A DNA stretch of 59,079 nucleotides from Muribaculaceae bacterium Isolate-036 (Harlan) (GCA_003833075.1 RIAY01000018.1:1-59079); one strand, 5' to 3'. Shown: positions 9,413 through 19,346, counted from the first letter of the stretch. Translations and numbers: made by a program. The notes: a model not told the origin generated them from the letters alone.

Positions 9413-9469
9413 AACACTATTGTGGAAGAATTGCAGACTATGAAAAAACACCAAGTGGAAAAATACTAA
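9413..9469 (+). other. In-frame coding-like extension after the redoxin stop
   Basis: Eighteen codons in the frame of the preceding gene read NTIVEELQTMKKHQVEKY followed by TAA. This has the charge pattern of the amphipathic C-terminal helix usual in TlpA/ResA-like proteins. It is followed 12 bases later by the dehydrogenase start. It is best read as the original 3' end of the redoxin gene. Confidence 0.5.
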
Positions 9470-9481
9470 TAAGAACTATAA

Positions 9482-10927
<1,446 letters not shown>

Positions 10928-10944
10928 CCGTCCGGTATGCTCTT

Positions 10945-11003
10945 AGACCGCTTCCAACAAAATCTGCGCCCCCTGCGTTTACATTTTTTGTTGGAAGCGG
11001 TCT
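10945..11003. repeat. 18-bp perfect inverted repeat
   Basis: AGACCGCTTCCAACAAAA (10945-10962) is the exact reverse complement of 10986-11003, with a 23-base loop. It follows the dehydrogenase stop and could end transcription, although there is no clean T run. It runs straight into the copied 70-bp segment at 11003, so it may be part of a small mobile palindrome. Confidence 0.6.
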
Positions 11004-11072
11004 TAAATTTAATTCGAAATTTTTTATATAGTGCATCTTGTGGCTTCCTTGAGGTCTTTTATTGTTGTTTTC
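11003..11072 (+). repeat. 70-bp copy of part of the MITE-like element at 18.2 kb
   Basis: This stretch matches 18193-18262 with only two differences that I can see (11034 versus 18224, and 11063 versus 18253). Both copies are intergenic. The copy here lacks the terminal AGAAACTG half of the inverted repeat and the right half of the element. Confidence 0.8.
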
Positions 11073-11103
11073 TGAGGGAAAGAGAATAATGATGAAAAGA
11101 GAA

Positions 11104-11135
11104 TGAGGCCCGGAAGAAATTTCTTCCGGACCTCA
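11104..11135 (-). terminator. Hairpin ending the tRNA-Leu transcript
   Basis: TGAGGCCCGGAAGAA (11104-11118) pairs with 11121-11135 with a single wobble. On the minus strand it lies a few bases beyond the tRNA 3' end and is followed by a T-rich stretch. Confidence 0.6.
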
Positions 11136-11140
11136 TCATG

Positions 11141-11222
11141 TGCGCACGAAGGGACTCGAACCCCCACGTCGTCAGACACTAGATCCTAAGTCTAGCGCGG
11201 CTACCAATTACGCCACGTGCGC
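11141..11222 (-). tRNA. tRNA-Leu (anticodon UAG)
   Basis: The acceptor stem is GCGCACG (11216-11222) with CGTGCGC (11142-11148), with A as discriminator. The anticodon stem CTAGA/TCTAG encloses the loop CTTAGGA, giving anticodon TAG. A long variable arm fits tRNA-Leu, and the T arm has GGTTCGAGTCC. CCA is not encoded. Confidence 0.95.
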
Positions 11223-11232
11223 TAATCTGTTG

Positions 11233-11264
11233 CAAAGTTACAAACTATTTGTGACTTTTGCAAC
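11233..11264 (-). promoter_or_regulatory. Promoter of tRNA-Leu
   Basis: On the minus strand GTTG, a 20-base spacer and TAACTTTG precede the tRNA by about 10 bases, matching the Bacteroidales promoter pattern. Confidence 0.7.
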
Positions 11265-11309
11265 AGTTGAAGTGAATTTAAGTGAATTAAATTTTGTCAC
11301 CATTATCCG

Positions 11310-11603
11310 TCAGATTGTGGCTATCGTGTCCCAGACGAAGGCTCGCAGACCGAGGAGCGGTTTGTTTTCGTCCAGTTCTTTTAGCTTTTTTAGAACGGGG
11401 TCAACACGGTCGTCGTCTACAAAGGTGAGGATTGCCGATGCCAACGAGGGCCATGCGTGGGTGCCATAGTGCGGATCGCCGGTGTGGCTTCCGCGTCCCT
11501 GCACCTCGCCGAAGGATGTGAAGCCCCGGCAAGACATGCGGGTCAGCACATCGATGATGTTTTCGTGATGTGCCTGGTCATATGAGATGAATATCGCTTT
11601 CAT
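11310..11603 (-). CDS. PII-like small protein at the end of the RND efflux operon
   Basis: A 97-residue protein with the PII layout: a first beta strand (MKAIFISYD), a helix, a FGEVQGRG turn where PII has the VKGFGRQ segment, a HTGDPHYGTHAWPSL stretch in the T-loop position, then a strand AILTFVDDDRVDPVLKKLKEL that mirrors the IEIVVxDDxVDxVIExI strand-helix of GlnB. The GlnB T-loop tyrosine context is not conserved. A distinct PII group (PII-NG) is known beside heavy-metal/RND efflux genes in Bacteroidetes, and this gene's position after an RND pump fits. It may sense a nucleotide or metal and tune the pump. A G-rich repeat lies in the 131-bp gap. Confidence 0.7.
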   Translation of the reverse strand: MKAIFISYDQAHHENIIDVLTRMSCRGFTSFGEVQGRGSHTGDPHYGTHAWPSLASAILTFVDDDRVDPVLKKLKELDENKPLLGLRAFVWDTIATI

Positions 11604-11626
11604 TTTTTTCTTTAGGGTCGCCCTAT

Positions 11627-11728
11627 GGGGACATGGGGCGGTATAGGGATGGATGGGGATTTATGGGGATGGGGAGAGATGGGGAGAGATGGGAGAGATG
11701 GGGAGAGATGGGGAGGAGAGAGGGGAGG
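11627..11728 (+). repeat. G-rich imperfect tandem repeat (unit about ATGGGGAGAG)
   Basis: From about 11627 the plus strand is made of short units such as GATGGGGAGA, at least four near-identical ones between 11667 and 11715, flanked by degenerate ATGGGGATTT forms. The transcribed (minus) RNA would be C-rich. The plus strand has many GGGG runs and could form quadruplexes. It lies between the RND pump gene and the PII-like gene. Confidence 0.8.
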
Positions 11729-11734
11729 GTGATT

Positions 11735-14700
11735 CTATTTAGAGTGTTGTGCGCGGAGTTTGCGACGAGTTCTCTTCACTCCGTTGCCGGCGAACACGCA
11801 GTAGAGCACTGGCACGAAGAGCAACGTAAGCACTGTCGAGAAGGTCAGACCGCCGATGACGGCTGTACCCATCGGGCGCCACATCTCCGCACCTTGTCCG
11901 GAGCCGACAGCCATCGGCACCATACCGAGGATTGTGGTGAGAGTGGTCATCACAACCGGACGGAGACGTGAGCGTCCGCCATCGATCACGGCACGCCTGA
12001 TTGACATTCCACGCTCACGGTTAAGAGTGATGTAGTCGATAAGCACGATACCGTTTTTCACCACGATACCGATAAGCATGATCGCTCCGATCATCGACAT
12101 CACATTGAGAGTGTGCCCCGTCATCCATAGAATGAGGAATACGCCGGAGAATGCGAAGAGAAGCGAGGTCATGATGATGCCGGGGTATGTCAGAGACTCG
12201 AACTGCGCTGCCATCACGATGTATACAAGTATGATTATGAGCACGCCGAGCATCAAGAGGTCGCCAAATGAATCCTGCTGATCCTCATAGCTTCCGGCAA
12301 TCTGGATGGTGATACCTGCGGGAATATCGATATTGTCCATCTTCTGTTCCGCCTGTGTCACGATCTGACTCATAGGAACGCCATCGACCACAGCTGAGAC
12401 AGTGATGATACGTTCGCGGTCTTTTCGTTCGATTGTTGGTGGAGTGAAACGCTCCACTACAGTGCCAAGCTCTTTGAGACGTATACCTTTCCCTTCGTTT
12501 GAGTATATGAGAATGTTCTCGATATCCTCAATGCTTGTGCGGTGTTCCGGGGCATACATAACCTTGATGTCATATTCCTCACCGTCTTCGCGGAACTGCG
12601 ATGCTGTGGATCCGTTTATGCGGTTTCGCAGATAATAGGCAGCAGTCTGTAGGCTGATGCCATACATCGAGAGTTTCTCACGGTCGAAATCGACCTGATA
12701 TTCCGGCTGATAGTCAGAGCGAGACACAGTCACGTCGGCTGTGCCCTCGATTCCTTCAAGAATCTGCTTCAGCTCTGCGGCAACGCGGTCGGTCTCATCG
12801 AAATCGTATCCGTAGATCTCGAAATCAACTGTGCTCTGTCCGCCCATTCCCTGTCCGCGGCCGCCACCGATGTTGACCTGCGCTTTCTTGAATTCCGGGA
12901 AATTGTCGGAAAGGTCTTTACGCATCTCTTCGGCTATCTCGCGTATGCCGCGTTTACGGTCGCCCGGGTCAAGAAGACGGATGTTCATGGAGATGATATG
13001 CGCGCCGTTGTCAGACAGCGAAGCGAATGTGTTGTCGGAACTTGCCGGACCGACAGTATAGTTCATCACCATAATTTCCGGATATTTGGCTCTCCAGAGA
13101 GAGTCGAGTCTTCCTGTCACTTCCTGTGCTTCCTCCACGCGTGCACCGATAGGGAGCTCGAGATTTACTCCGAGACGTCCGTCATCCTGAGTCGGGAAGA
13201 ACTCAGTTCCGACAAATTTCATAAGGAATATAGAACCCACGAAGATACCGAGGCAGACAACGATTGTCAGCGCACGGTGTGTGACAACCTTGCGAAGCAG
13301 AGAAGTGTAGCCGTCATCGAATTTGTCAAGAGCGCGTTCGATATGGGAATACCAGTTCTTTTTGTTGCCGTCGGTAGCCTTCCCTTTGAGTCTGAGCCAC
13401 TGGCTGCAGAGCATAGGGGTTAGCGAGAGGGCGCAGGTAGTGGAGATGATCATCATGATAGTCACCATCCATCCGAGCTGGCGGAAGAGCACGCCGGTCA
13501 TTCCCGTTACGAGTGTGAGGGGGAAGAATACGGCGATAAGAGTGAGAGTTGAAGCAATTACGGAAATCGCCACCTCGTTTGTGCCGTGCACCGCCGCCTG
13601 TTTCGGGTCGGCGCCGCGTTCTATATGGGTGGTCACATTTTCAAGAACCACAATGGCATCATCGACCACCATACCGATAGAAATCGAAAGGGCGGAAAGG
13701 GAGACGATGTTCAGGGTGTTGCCCGTGGCGAAGAGGTAGATGAACGATGCGATTAGCGACACCGGTATCGTGATTACGATAATCAGCGTTGCACGCCAGC
13801 GTCCGAGGAACACGAATACCACTATCATCACGAAGAGAAGGGCATACATCACTGTCTCCACAAGAGCCGCGATTGTGTTGCGGATATTGTCTGATGTGTC
13901 GACAATCACACCGATTTTCACATCTGACGGAAGGTTCTTCTCCAGCGACGGCAGCATCTTCATGACTTTGTTGGAGATTTCAACTGAATTGGCGCCGCTC
14001 TGTTTCTGGATAATGATCATCGCGCCCTCCTTGCCGTCGTTGTAGGTTCGCTGCGTGCGTTCCTCAAGGCTGTCGACGATTTTAGCCACGTCGCTGAGAT
14101 ATACGATCTTGCCCTGGAAACTTCCCACAGGAATATGAGACATCTGTGAAGTCTCCTCGAATTCACCCTGCACGCGGAGAGCGTAGGTGTTTGACCCTAT
14201 GTCGAAGGAACCACCCGGCACGTTTCTGTTTTCCGCTCCGATAACAGACGCGATCTGTTCTACCGAAAGGTTGTATGCCTCAAGACGGTTCGGATCCACA
14301 TAGACATGAATCTCGCGTTTCGGGGCACCCGAAATCGACACCGAGCCGACACCGTCGACACGCGCCAGAGGGTTGGCGACATTATCATCAAGAATCTTGT
14401 AAAGGCCCGCCATGCTCTCGTCTGCCTGAACCGAGAGAAGGCAGATCGGAATCATGTCGGTGGAGAACTTGAAGATAATCGGGTTTTCCGAATCGTCTGG
14501 AAGCTGCGACTTCACCATGTCGAGTTTGTCGCGCACATCGTTCGTCAGGACATCTATGTCATAGCCATATTCGAATTCAAGAGTGATCACGGATGTGTTC
14601 TCCCTTGAGGTGGAGGAGATATGTTTGAGGTGTTCCACGGAGTTGAGCGTATTCTCCAGTGGTTTGGTGACATTCTGCTCGATATCCTTTGCCGAGGCAC

Positions 14701-14857
14701 CCGGATACATCGTTATGACCATTATCGAGTTTGTGTCGATATCCGGATAAAGGTCGATCGGGAGTTTCGCAAGGGAAAAGAGACCGAGGATGATGACAGT
14801 AACGAAGCAAAGCGTCGTCATCACCGGTCTTTTTACTGCTGAACTGTATAGACTCAT
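11735..14857 (-). CDS. RND multidrug efflux permease (AcrB/HAE1-like)
   Basis: A 1040-residue inner-membrane proton-driven pump. It has the two-fold RND layout: TM1, a large periplasmic loop, TM2-6, TM7, a second loop, TM8-12. The first helix region ends in LPIDLYPDIDTNSIMVITMYPGAS. TM4 contains GMVVDDAIVVLENV with the proton-relay pair at D399/D400. The C-terminal half has GIVVKNGIVLIDY in TM10. Together with the adjacent membrane-fusion and TolC genes it should form a tripartite exporter. The Asp pair favours drug or lipid substrates (HAE1) over the heavy-metal CusA pattern. The start gap to the adaptor gene is 23 bp. Confidence 0.95.
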   Translation of the reverse strand: MSLYSSAVKRPVMTTLCFVTVIILGLFSLAKLPIDLYPDIDTNSIMVITMYPGASAKDIEQNVTKPLENTLNSVEHLKHISSTSRENTSVITLEFEYGYDIDVLTNDVRDKLDMVKSQLPDDSENPIIFKFSTDMIPICLLSVQADESMAGLYKILDDNVANPLARVDGVGSVSISGAPKREIHVYVDPNRLEAYNLSVEQIASVIGAENRNVPGGSFDIGSNTYALRVQGEFEETSQMSHIPVGSFQGKIVYLSDVAKIVDSLEERTQRTYNDGKEGAMIIIQKQSGANSVEISNKVMKMLPSLEKNLPSDVKIGVIVDTSDNIRNTIAALVETVMYALLFVMIVVFVFLGRWRATLIIVITIPVSLIASFIYLFATGNTLNIVSLSALSISIGMVVDDAIVVLENVTTHIERGADPKQAAVHGTNEVAISVIASTLTLIAVFFPLTLVTGMTGVLFRQLGWMVTIMMIISTTCALSLTPMLCSQWLRLKGKATDGNKKNWYSHIERALDKFDDGYTSLLRKVVTHRALTIVVCLGIFVGSIFLMKFVGTEFFPTQDDGRLGVNLELPIGARVEEAQEVTGRLDSLWRAKYPEIMVMNYTVGPASSDNTFASLSDNGAHIISMNIRLLDPGDRKRGIREIAEEMRKDLSDNFPEFKKAQVNIGGGRGQGMGGQSTVDFEIYGYDFDETDRVAAELKQILEGIEGTADVTVSRSDYQPEYQVDFDREKLSMYGISLQTAAYYLRNRINGSTASQFREDGEEYDIKVMYAPEHRTSIEDIENILIYSNEGKGIRLKELGTVVERFTPPTIERKDRERIITVSAVVDGVPMSQIVTQAEQKMDNIDIPAGITIQIAGSYEDQQDSFGDLLMLGVLIIILVYIVMAAQFESLTYPGIIMTSLLFAFSGVFLILWMTGHTLNVMSMIGAIMLIGIVVKNGIVLIDYITLNRERGMSIRRAVIDGGRSRLRPVVMTTLTTILGMVPMAVGSGQGAEMWRPMGTAVIGGLTFSTVLTLLFVPVLYCVFAGNGVKRTRRKLRAQHSK

Positions 14858-14880
14858 ATTTTACAGTTTATGAAGACTTC

Positions 14881-15939
14881 TTACTTTGTTACTTTTACTT
14901 TCATTCCGTTTGCGAGACGGCTCTGTCCGGAAACGACTACGGTAGAACCTGGTTCCACACCGCTTATAAGCTCGTAAGAGTCGCCGAGTCTCTGACCGAG
15001 CTCGACCTTGTTGTAGCTTACAGTGCCGTCTGCGTTATATACGTATACGTAGTGGTTGCCGGATCCTGGTTGCTTTACAACAGCCTTGTCGGGCACGACA
15101 ACGCGGCGTGCTGTGCCGAGACTGAGTTCCACGCGTCCGAACATACCGGGAAGTATACGGTTGTCGGAATTTGAAAGGGTCACCTCGACCCCGAACGTAC
15201 GGGATGCGTGATCTACCGTTGGAGACACAAGAGTCACGGTGCCGTTGAAAATCTCGTTGCCGTATGTGTCGAAAGTCACGATCGCAGGCATGCCGCGTCT
15301 CACTTTCGAGAGTTCGCTTTCGGAAACGTTCACTATGATTTTTACTGGCTGTGTGCGTGCCACAGTAAGAATTGGCAAAGAGCCTGTCATGTCACCGGGA
15401 TCGTAGTTGCGGGCTGTCACCACGCCTGAAATCGGGGAGGTGAGAACCGTGTTCTCATTCATGTTGCGCAGAGTGCGTTCGGCGGAGGCAACTGCGTTTT
15501 TAGCGTTTACGAGCTGGGTCTCCATCTGGTCTACCTGCTGTTTTGTTCCGCCGCCTATCTTGTAAAGTTCAAGTGCGCGGTTGTAGTCAACCTCGATATT
15601 CCTGAGATTTGCCTTGGCGTTGTCGAGCTGAAGCCGGTAGCTTGTTGTGTTGATGTCGTCCATTACTACAAGACGCTGACCGGCTGACACCCTCATTCCT
15701 TCATCCACAAGAATCTGCTTTATTCGGTTGGGGGCGGAAGACGAGATGTTGTTTATAAGCTCGGGTTCCACGGTTGCGGTATAATTCCCGATCTGGTTGA
15801 CTTCCCTGTCGTTTACCTGCATTGTCTTGACTACAGGAGCAGTGTCCTGTTTTGAATCTTTTTCGGATTTGTCCGCACCTGAGCATGCTCCGAAAAGAAT
15901 CAGAGCCAAAGCGGCAGACGTTAACAATATTTTATTCAT
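14881..15939 (-). CDS. Efflux RND periplasmic adaptor (membrane-fusion lipoprotein)
   Basis: A 352-residue protein with a lipoprotein signal (ILFGACSG). It has the AcrA/MexA order: barrel-sandwich half near residues 45-75 (VDEGMRVSAGQRLVVMDD), an alpha-hairpin around 80-145, the second lipoyl half (LTSPISGVVTARNYDPGDM), then beta-barrel and membrane-proximal domains. It links the RND pump to the TolC channel. The gene lies 12 bp after the TolC gene and 23 bp before the pump, clearly in one operon. Confidence 0.95.
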   Translation of the reverse strand: MNKILLTSAALALILFGACSGADKSEKDSKQDTAPVVKTMQVNDREVNQIGNYTATVEPELINNISSSAPNRIKQILVDEGMRVSAGQRLVVMDDINTTSYRLQLDNAKANLRNIEVDYNRALELYKIGGGTKQQVDQMETQLVNAKNAVASAERTLRNMNENTVLTSPISGVVTARNYDPGDMTGSLPILTVARTQPVKIIVNVSESELSKVRRGMPAIVTFDTYGNEIFNGTVTLVSPTVDHASRTFGVEVTLSNSDNRILPGMFGRVELSLGTARRVVVPDKAVVKQPGSGNHYVYVYNADGTVSYNKVELGQRLGDSYELISGVEPGSTVVVSGQSRLANGMKVKVTK

Positions 15940-15951
15940 GACTGTGATTTA

Positions 15952-17313
15952 TTATCTTAAGGAAACTGTTGAAGACGCTGTCCCGTCGCGACCGAGAAGC
16001 AGGTCGAGTTCGCTTGTTGAGACAAGGTAGTTGTAGATGCTCTGTAGATAGGAGAGCTGGGCTGAGGTGTTGGCGAGTTCGCTGTCTCTCAGATTTAGAT
16101 ATGTGGCGGCACCGATCTCGAAACTCTTCTGCATTATCTCATAAGCTTTCGCCGCCTGTCTCATTCCTTCCTCGCTTGCCGCGATCTGTTTCACCTGGCG
16201 GTTTATATTGTCAATGGCAAGCTCAACCTGCATATTGAGAGAATTTACAAGGTTCTCGCGCTGGAATTCCATCTCTTTCAGCTGTACCTCAGCCTGCTTC
16301 ACGCCGAAATATTTGGAACCACCCGAAAAAATGGGCACCTGCAATGCAAGTCCTACAGTGGAATAAGGATTGAAATCCTGGTTTTTGAACGGATTGCCGT
16401 TGCTCAGTGCGTTCCAGTTCATATTGTATGTCACTGCAAGAGTCGGAATCCAGGCGAATTTCTTTAGCGTCACATTCTGGCGCGCCATGTCGGTCTGAAT
16501 GTCGAGTGAACGCAGTGATGTGTTTCCGGCAAGAGAACGGTTAAGAGCGGTTGTATATCCGAACATATCGCTTTGCATCTGTTTCAGTGTGATGTCAGGC
16601 ATCACTTCGACCGCAGAGTCCATGCCCATCAGCACTTTCAGCTGCAACTGGCATTGTCTCACCGAAATATCCGCCTGAAGAAGTTCCGGCTCAATGTTGG
16701 TCACCTGCACAGAACTGCGTAGCACGTCATATTCAGAAGCGGTGCCCTGCTCGAACTGTTTGCGGTAAACATCCGCATTTATTTTTGCAATCTCATAGTT
16801 CTTCTTGATTACATCGCGAGAGGCAATGGCAAGCAGGAGGCTGTAATAAGCCTGATTCACGTTATTGACCATGTCGAGACGCGAGGCTCTTGCCGATTCG
16901 AGATTGGCAAGAATCTGAGTGTCGGAAATCTTTATTGATTTCCACAAAGATGCGTTGATCAACGGCATGGAGGCAGAGAACCCCATGTTCCACATGTTGT
17001 CGGAACCCATTTTGATTTTTGTGGCTTCCCCTCCCATGTTCATGCTCAGGGTCTGGAGCTCGATAGAACGCTGATATGCCGCCGAGAAGTCAATTGAGGG
17101 GAACAGGTTGGCAATGACTTCCTTTTTAGAATAGTCCACTCGCTTGACTTCGAGGTCAGCCACTTTGATTGTCGGGTTGTCTTGCAAGGCTATTGCAACG
17201 CATTGCTCACGAGACAACCTGAGCGTGTCGGATGCCGAGGCTGAAGACTGTGAGACAGCCGTCAAAGGCACAATAAGCGACAAAGTCGCTAAAAGAGACT
17301 TTTTTAGATTCAT
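15952..17313 (-). CDS. TolC-family outer-membrane efflux channel
   Basis: A 453-residue protein with a signal peptide (LLATLSLIVPLTAVSQ) and the TolC/OEP double repeat: long helices separated by short strands, with a VDYSKKEVIANLFPSIDFSAAY segment in repeat one and TLKKFAWIPTLAVTYNM in repeat two. It forms the outer-membrane duct of the tripartite pump. It starts 6 bp after the TetR gene stop. Confidence 0.95.
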   Translation of the reverse strand: MNLKKSLLATLSLIVPLTAVSQSSASASDTLRLSREQCVAIALQDNPTIKVADLEVKRVDYSKKEVIANLFPSIDFSAAYQRSIELQTLSMNMGGEATKIKMGSDNMWNMGFSASMPLINASLWKSIKISDTQILANLESARASRLDMVNNVNQAYYSLLLAIASRDVIKKNYEIAKINADVYRKQFEQGTASEYDVLRSSVQVTNIEPELLQADISVRQCQLQLKVLMGMDSAVEVMPDITLKQMQSDMFGYTTALNRSLAGNTSLRSLDIQTDMARQNVTLKKFAWIPTLAVTYNMNWNALSNGNPFKNQDFNPYSTVGLALQVPIFSGGSKYFGVKQAEVQLKEMEFQRENLVNSLNMQVELAIDNINRQVKQIAASEEGMRQAAKAYEIMQKSFEIGAATYLNLRDSELANTSAQLSYLQSIYNYLVSTSELDLLLGRDGTASSTVSLR

Positions 17314-17319
17314 GCTTTA

Positions 17320-17946
17320 TTATGAATAAGAATTTTTTATGCGTTCAAGTATTTTTGCTCCCTCCTGAGATGCAATGCTCCTTAGGAAAATTATGCTGAT
17401 GGTATCGAAGGCTTCATTGAGTGTTACATCCTGAGGCAAAAATTCTTCCATTCTTTTTAGTGATTCCATCTGAATACGAAACATTCGTAATAGAATAGGG
17501 TAGTTGACATCCGAGCGAAAGACACCCTGTTTAATTCCATCATCAATGGCTTTAAGCATATTCCGCTGCCAAGTGTCAGACTGGTTGTCATATACGGGGC
17601 GAAGCCGGGCATAAGACGAGTCCATCTCTTGGTAAAATGCTGCAGAAGCCTGCCCCATCACACTCTGGTGTGTTTTCAGCGTGAGATAGAACGCCTCCAT
17701 TACAGTGTCCGCTTCCTTAAAAATGCGGCAGAGATTCTCAATATGTTTTTTATGTGAATATCCTATTACCTGTTTAAGCATCTCCTCCTTGCTGTCGAAA
17801 ATTTCGTAAAGAGTTCTTTTTGACATTGAAAGACAGGCTGCCACTTTGTCCATTGTGGTTGCCTTCATTCCGTTTTTCAAGATTATGGGAAAAATCGCGT
17901 CAAGAAGTCTGATGTATGCTTCGGACGAAATTGATGTCTGTTCCAT
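17320..17946 (-). CDS. TetR-family regulator of the RND efflux operon
   Basis: A 208-residue protein. The N-terminal 55 residues form the TetR helix-turn-helix (ILKNGMKATTMDKVAACLSMSKRTLYEIFDSKEEMLKQVI). The remaining helical domain binds an unknown ligand. As first gene of the operon it probably represses its own transcription and that of the pump. A TAATTTTG -7-like element on the minus strand (17989-17996) lies about 45 bp upstream, with no good -33 box. A stray end of the short repeat found at 23.6 kb lies just before the start codon. Confidence 0.92.
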   Translation of the reverse strand: MEQTSISSEAYIRLLDAIFPIILKNGMKATTMDKVAACLSMSKRTLYEIFDSKEEMLKQVIGYSHKKHIENLCRIFKEADTVMEAFYLTLKTHQSVMGQASAAFYQEMDSSYARLRPVYDNQSDTWQRNMLKAIDDGIKQGVFRSDVNYPILLRMFRIQMESLKRMEEFLPQDVTLNEAFDTISIIFLRSIASQEGAKILERIKNSYS

Positions 17947-17947
17947 T

Positions 17948-17966
17948 TATTTTTAAACAAGCTCTT
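17948..17966 (-). repeat. Solo end of the GAGCTTGTTTAAA palindrome family
   Basis: The segment TTTAAACAAGCTCT (17952-17965), preceded by TTATTT, matches the right end of the palindrome at 23580-23639 and a third copy near 23.2 kb. It lies directly upstream of the TetR start codon. Confidence 0.6.
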
Positions 17967-18180
17967 ATTGTAGATTGGAAAACAGCGGCAAAATTAAATA
18001 AAAAAACTGAATACTAAAATATCGTTTTCAGTTTCATATTGTTAAATTTATAAAAAATTACTTTAGAGTGTATTTGAATTAACACGAATTTTAAGTTATA
18101 AGACAAGTGGAAATTCTTTTCATCCCCTGAAGGACTCTTCAGGGGATGAATGTTAAATCCACGGAAATATCTCGCTGATG

Positions 18181-18371
18181 TTAAGAAACTGTTTAAATTT
18201 AATTCGAAATTTTTTATATAGTGAATCTTGTGGCTTCCTTGAGGTCTTTTATGGTTGTTTTCACCGAGTCTCATCGGTCACATAGCCCGCTATGCTCCCT
18301 CTTCGACTCGTAAAAACACCTCATAAAATCCTCTCAATGAACCTCACAATTAAATTTAAACAGTTTCTAAG
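18181..18371. mobile_element. MITE-like noncoding element with 18-bp terminal inverted repeats
   Basis: AGAAACTGTTTAAATTTA at 18184-18201 is exactly reverse-complementary to 18351-18368. The roughly 150 bp between them are also loosely palindromic (TTGAGGTCTTTTATGGTTG against the complement of TCATAAAATCCTCTCAA), with a CATAG-CCCG-CTATG hairpin near the middle. No open frame of note is present. A 70-bp piece recurs at 11003-11072, and the terminal motif AAACAGTTTCT also occurs alone at 36812-36822 and 54432-54442. Confidence 0.7.
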
Positions 18372-18392
18372 AAAATAAGTTAAGACGAGTTC

Positions 18393-19346
18393 TCAGCGTA
18401 ATTTCTTTTCGAGGTTAAGGAGCATGTCGCGAGTCATGGCATCAAGATCATATTCCGGTTTCCAACCCCATTCCTCGCGGGCGCAAGTATCGTCAAGGCT
18501 GTCGGGCCAGGAGTCGGCGATTTTCTGACGCAGGGGGTCGAGCTCGTAAGTCATCTTGAAATCAGGGCGATATTCGCGTATCTTGTTATATATGATTTCA
18601 GGGTCAAAGCTCATGGAGGCGATGTTGAATGAATTGCGGTGTATTAGTTTTGCGGGATCCGCCTCCATTATTTCAATAGCCGCACGCAAAGCGTCGGGCA
18701 TATACATCATGTCCATGAATGTTCCAGGTTTGAGTGGACATTTGAATTCTTCCCCTTTGACAGCTGAGTAGTAAATGTCGACTGCGTAATCCGTAGTGCC
18801 GCCACCCGGAGGAGTAACATATGATATGAGGCCGGGAAACCTTACTGAACGGGTGTCAGTCCCAAAACGGCGTGCATAATAGTCCGACAGCATTTCACCG
18901 GTGACTTTGGTCACTCCGTATATGGTTTCGGGGCGTTGTATCGTATCCTGAGGCGTTTTGGTGTGAGGAGTGTCGGGTCCGAAAGAGCCAATGCTGCTTG
19001 GGGTGAACAGAGCGCATCCCTTTTCTCTTGCAATCTCAAGGCAGTTGTAGAGTCCGCCTACACCGATTTTCCATGCCAGCTGTGGTTTCGCTTCGGCTAC
19101 AGCGGAAAGGAGTGCCGCAAGATTATAGATTGTGTCGATTCTGTATTTGTCGACAGCCTCGGCGATTTGCGCCGGATTTGTTATGTCAACGACCATCGAC
19201 GGCCCGCTTTCAGCAAGTTCGCCTTTAGGCTCCGCGCCGGGGATGTAACCGGCAACTATATCTCCGTTGGGGTATTCTTTGCGAAGTCGCATGGTCAGTT
19301 CGGAACCAATCTGACCGGTAGCCCCGATAATCAGTATATTTTTCAT
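18393..19346 (-). CDS. tdh: L-threonine 3-dehydrogenase, SDR (epimerase-like) type
   Basis: A 317-residue NAD-dependent enzyme of the extended SDR family; the start is set at MKNILIIGATGQIGS, dropping 11 upstream residues. The GxxGxxG motif lies at G8/G11/G14, catalytic Ser at 117-118 and YxxxK at Y143/K147 (YGVTK). The PSSIGSFGPDTP and FPGLISYxxPPGGGTTDYAV segments are characteristic of the SDR threonine dehydrogenases. It oxidises threonine to 2-amino-3-oxobutyrate, which the divergently encoded Kbl cleaves to glycine and acetyl-CoA. The pairing strongly supports the call. Confidence 0.93.
   Translation of the reverse strand: MKNILIIGATGQIGSELTMRLRKEYPNGDIVAGYIPGAEPKGELAESGPSMVVDITNPAQIAEAVDKYRIDTIYNLAALLSAVAEAKPQLAWKIGVGGLYNCLEIAREKGCALFTPSSIGSFGPDTPHTKTPQDTIQRPETIYGVTKVTGEMLSDYYARRFGTDTRSVRFPGLISYVTPPGGGTTDYAVDIYYSAVKGEEFKCPLKPGTFMDMMYMPDALRAAIEIMEADPAKLIHRNSFNIASMSFDPEIIYNKIREYRPDFKMTYELDPLRQKIADSWPDSLDDTCAREEWGWKPEYDLDAMTRDMLLNLEKKLR

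Noticed and set aside
18393..19346. UDP-glucose 4-epimerase as the identity of the SDR gene
   Set aside because: The motifs and the divergent kbl neighbour fit the SDR-type threonine dehydrogenase better.
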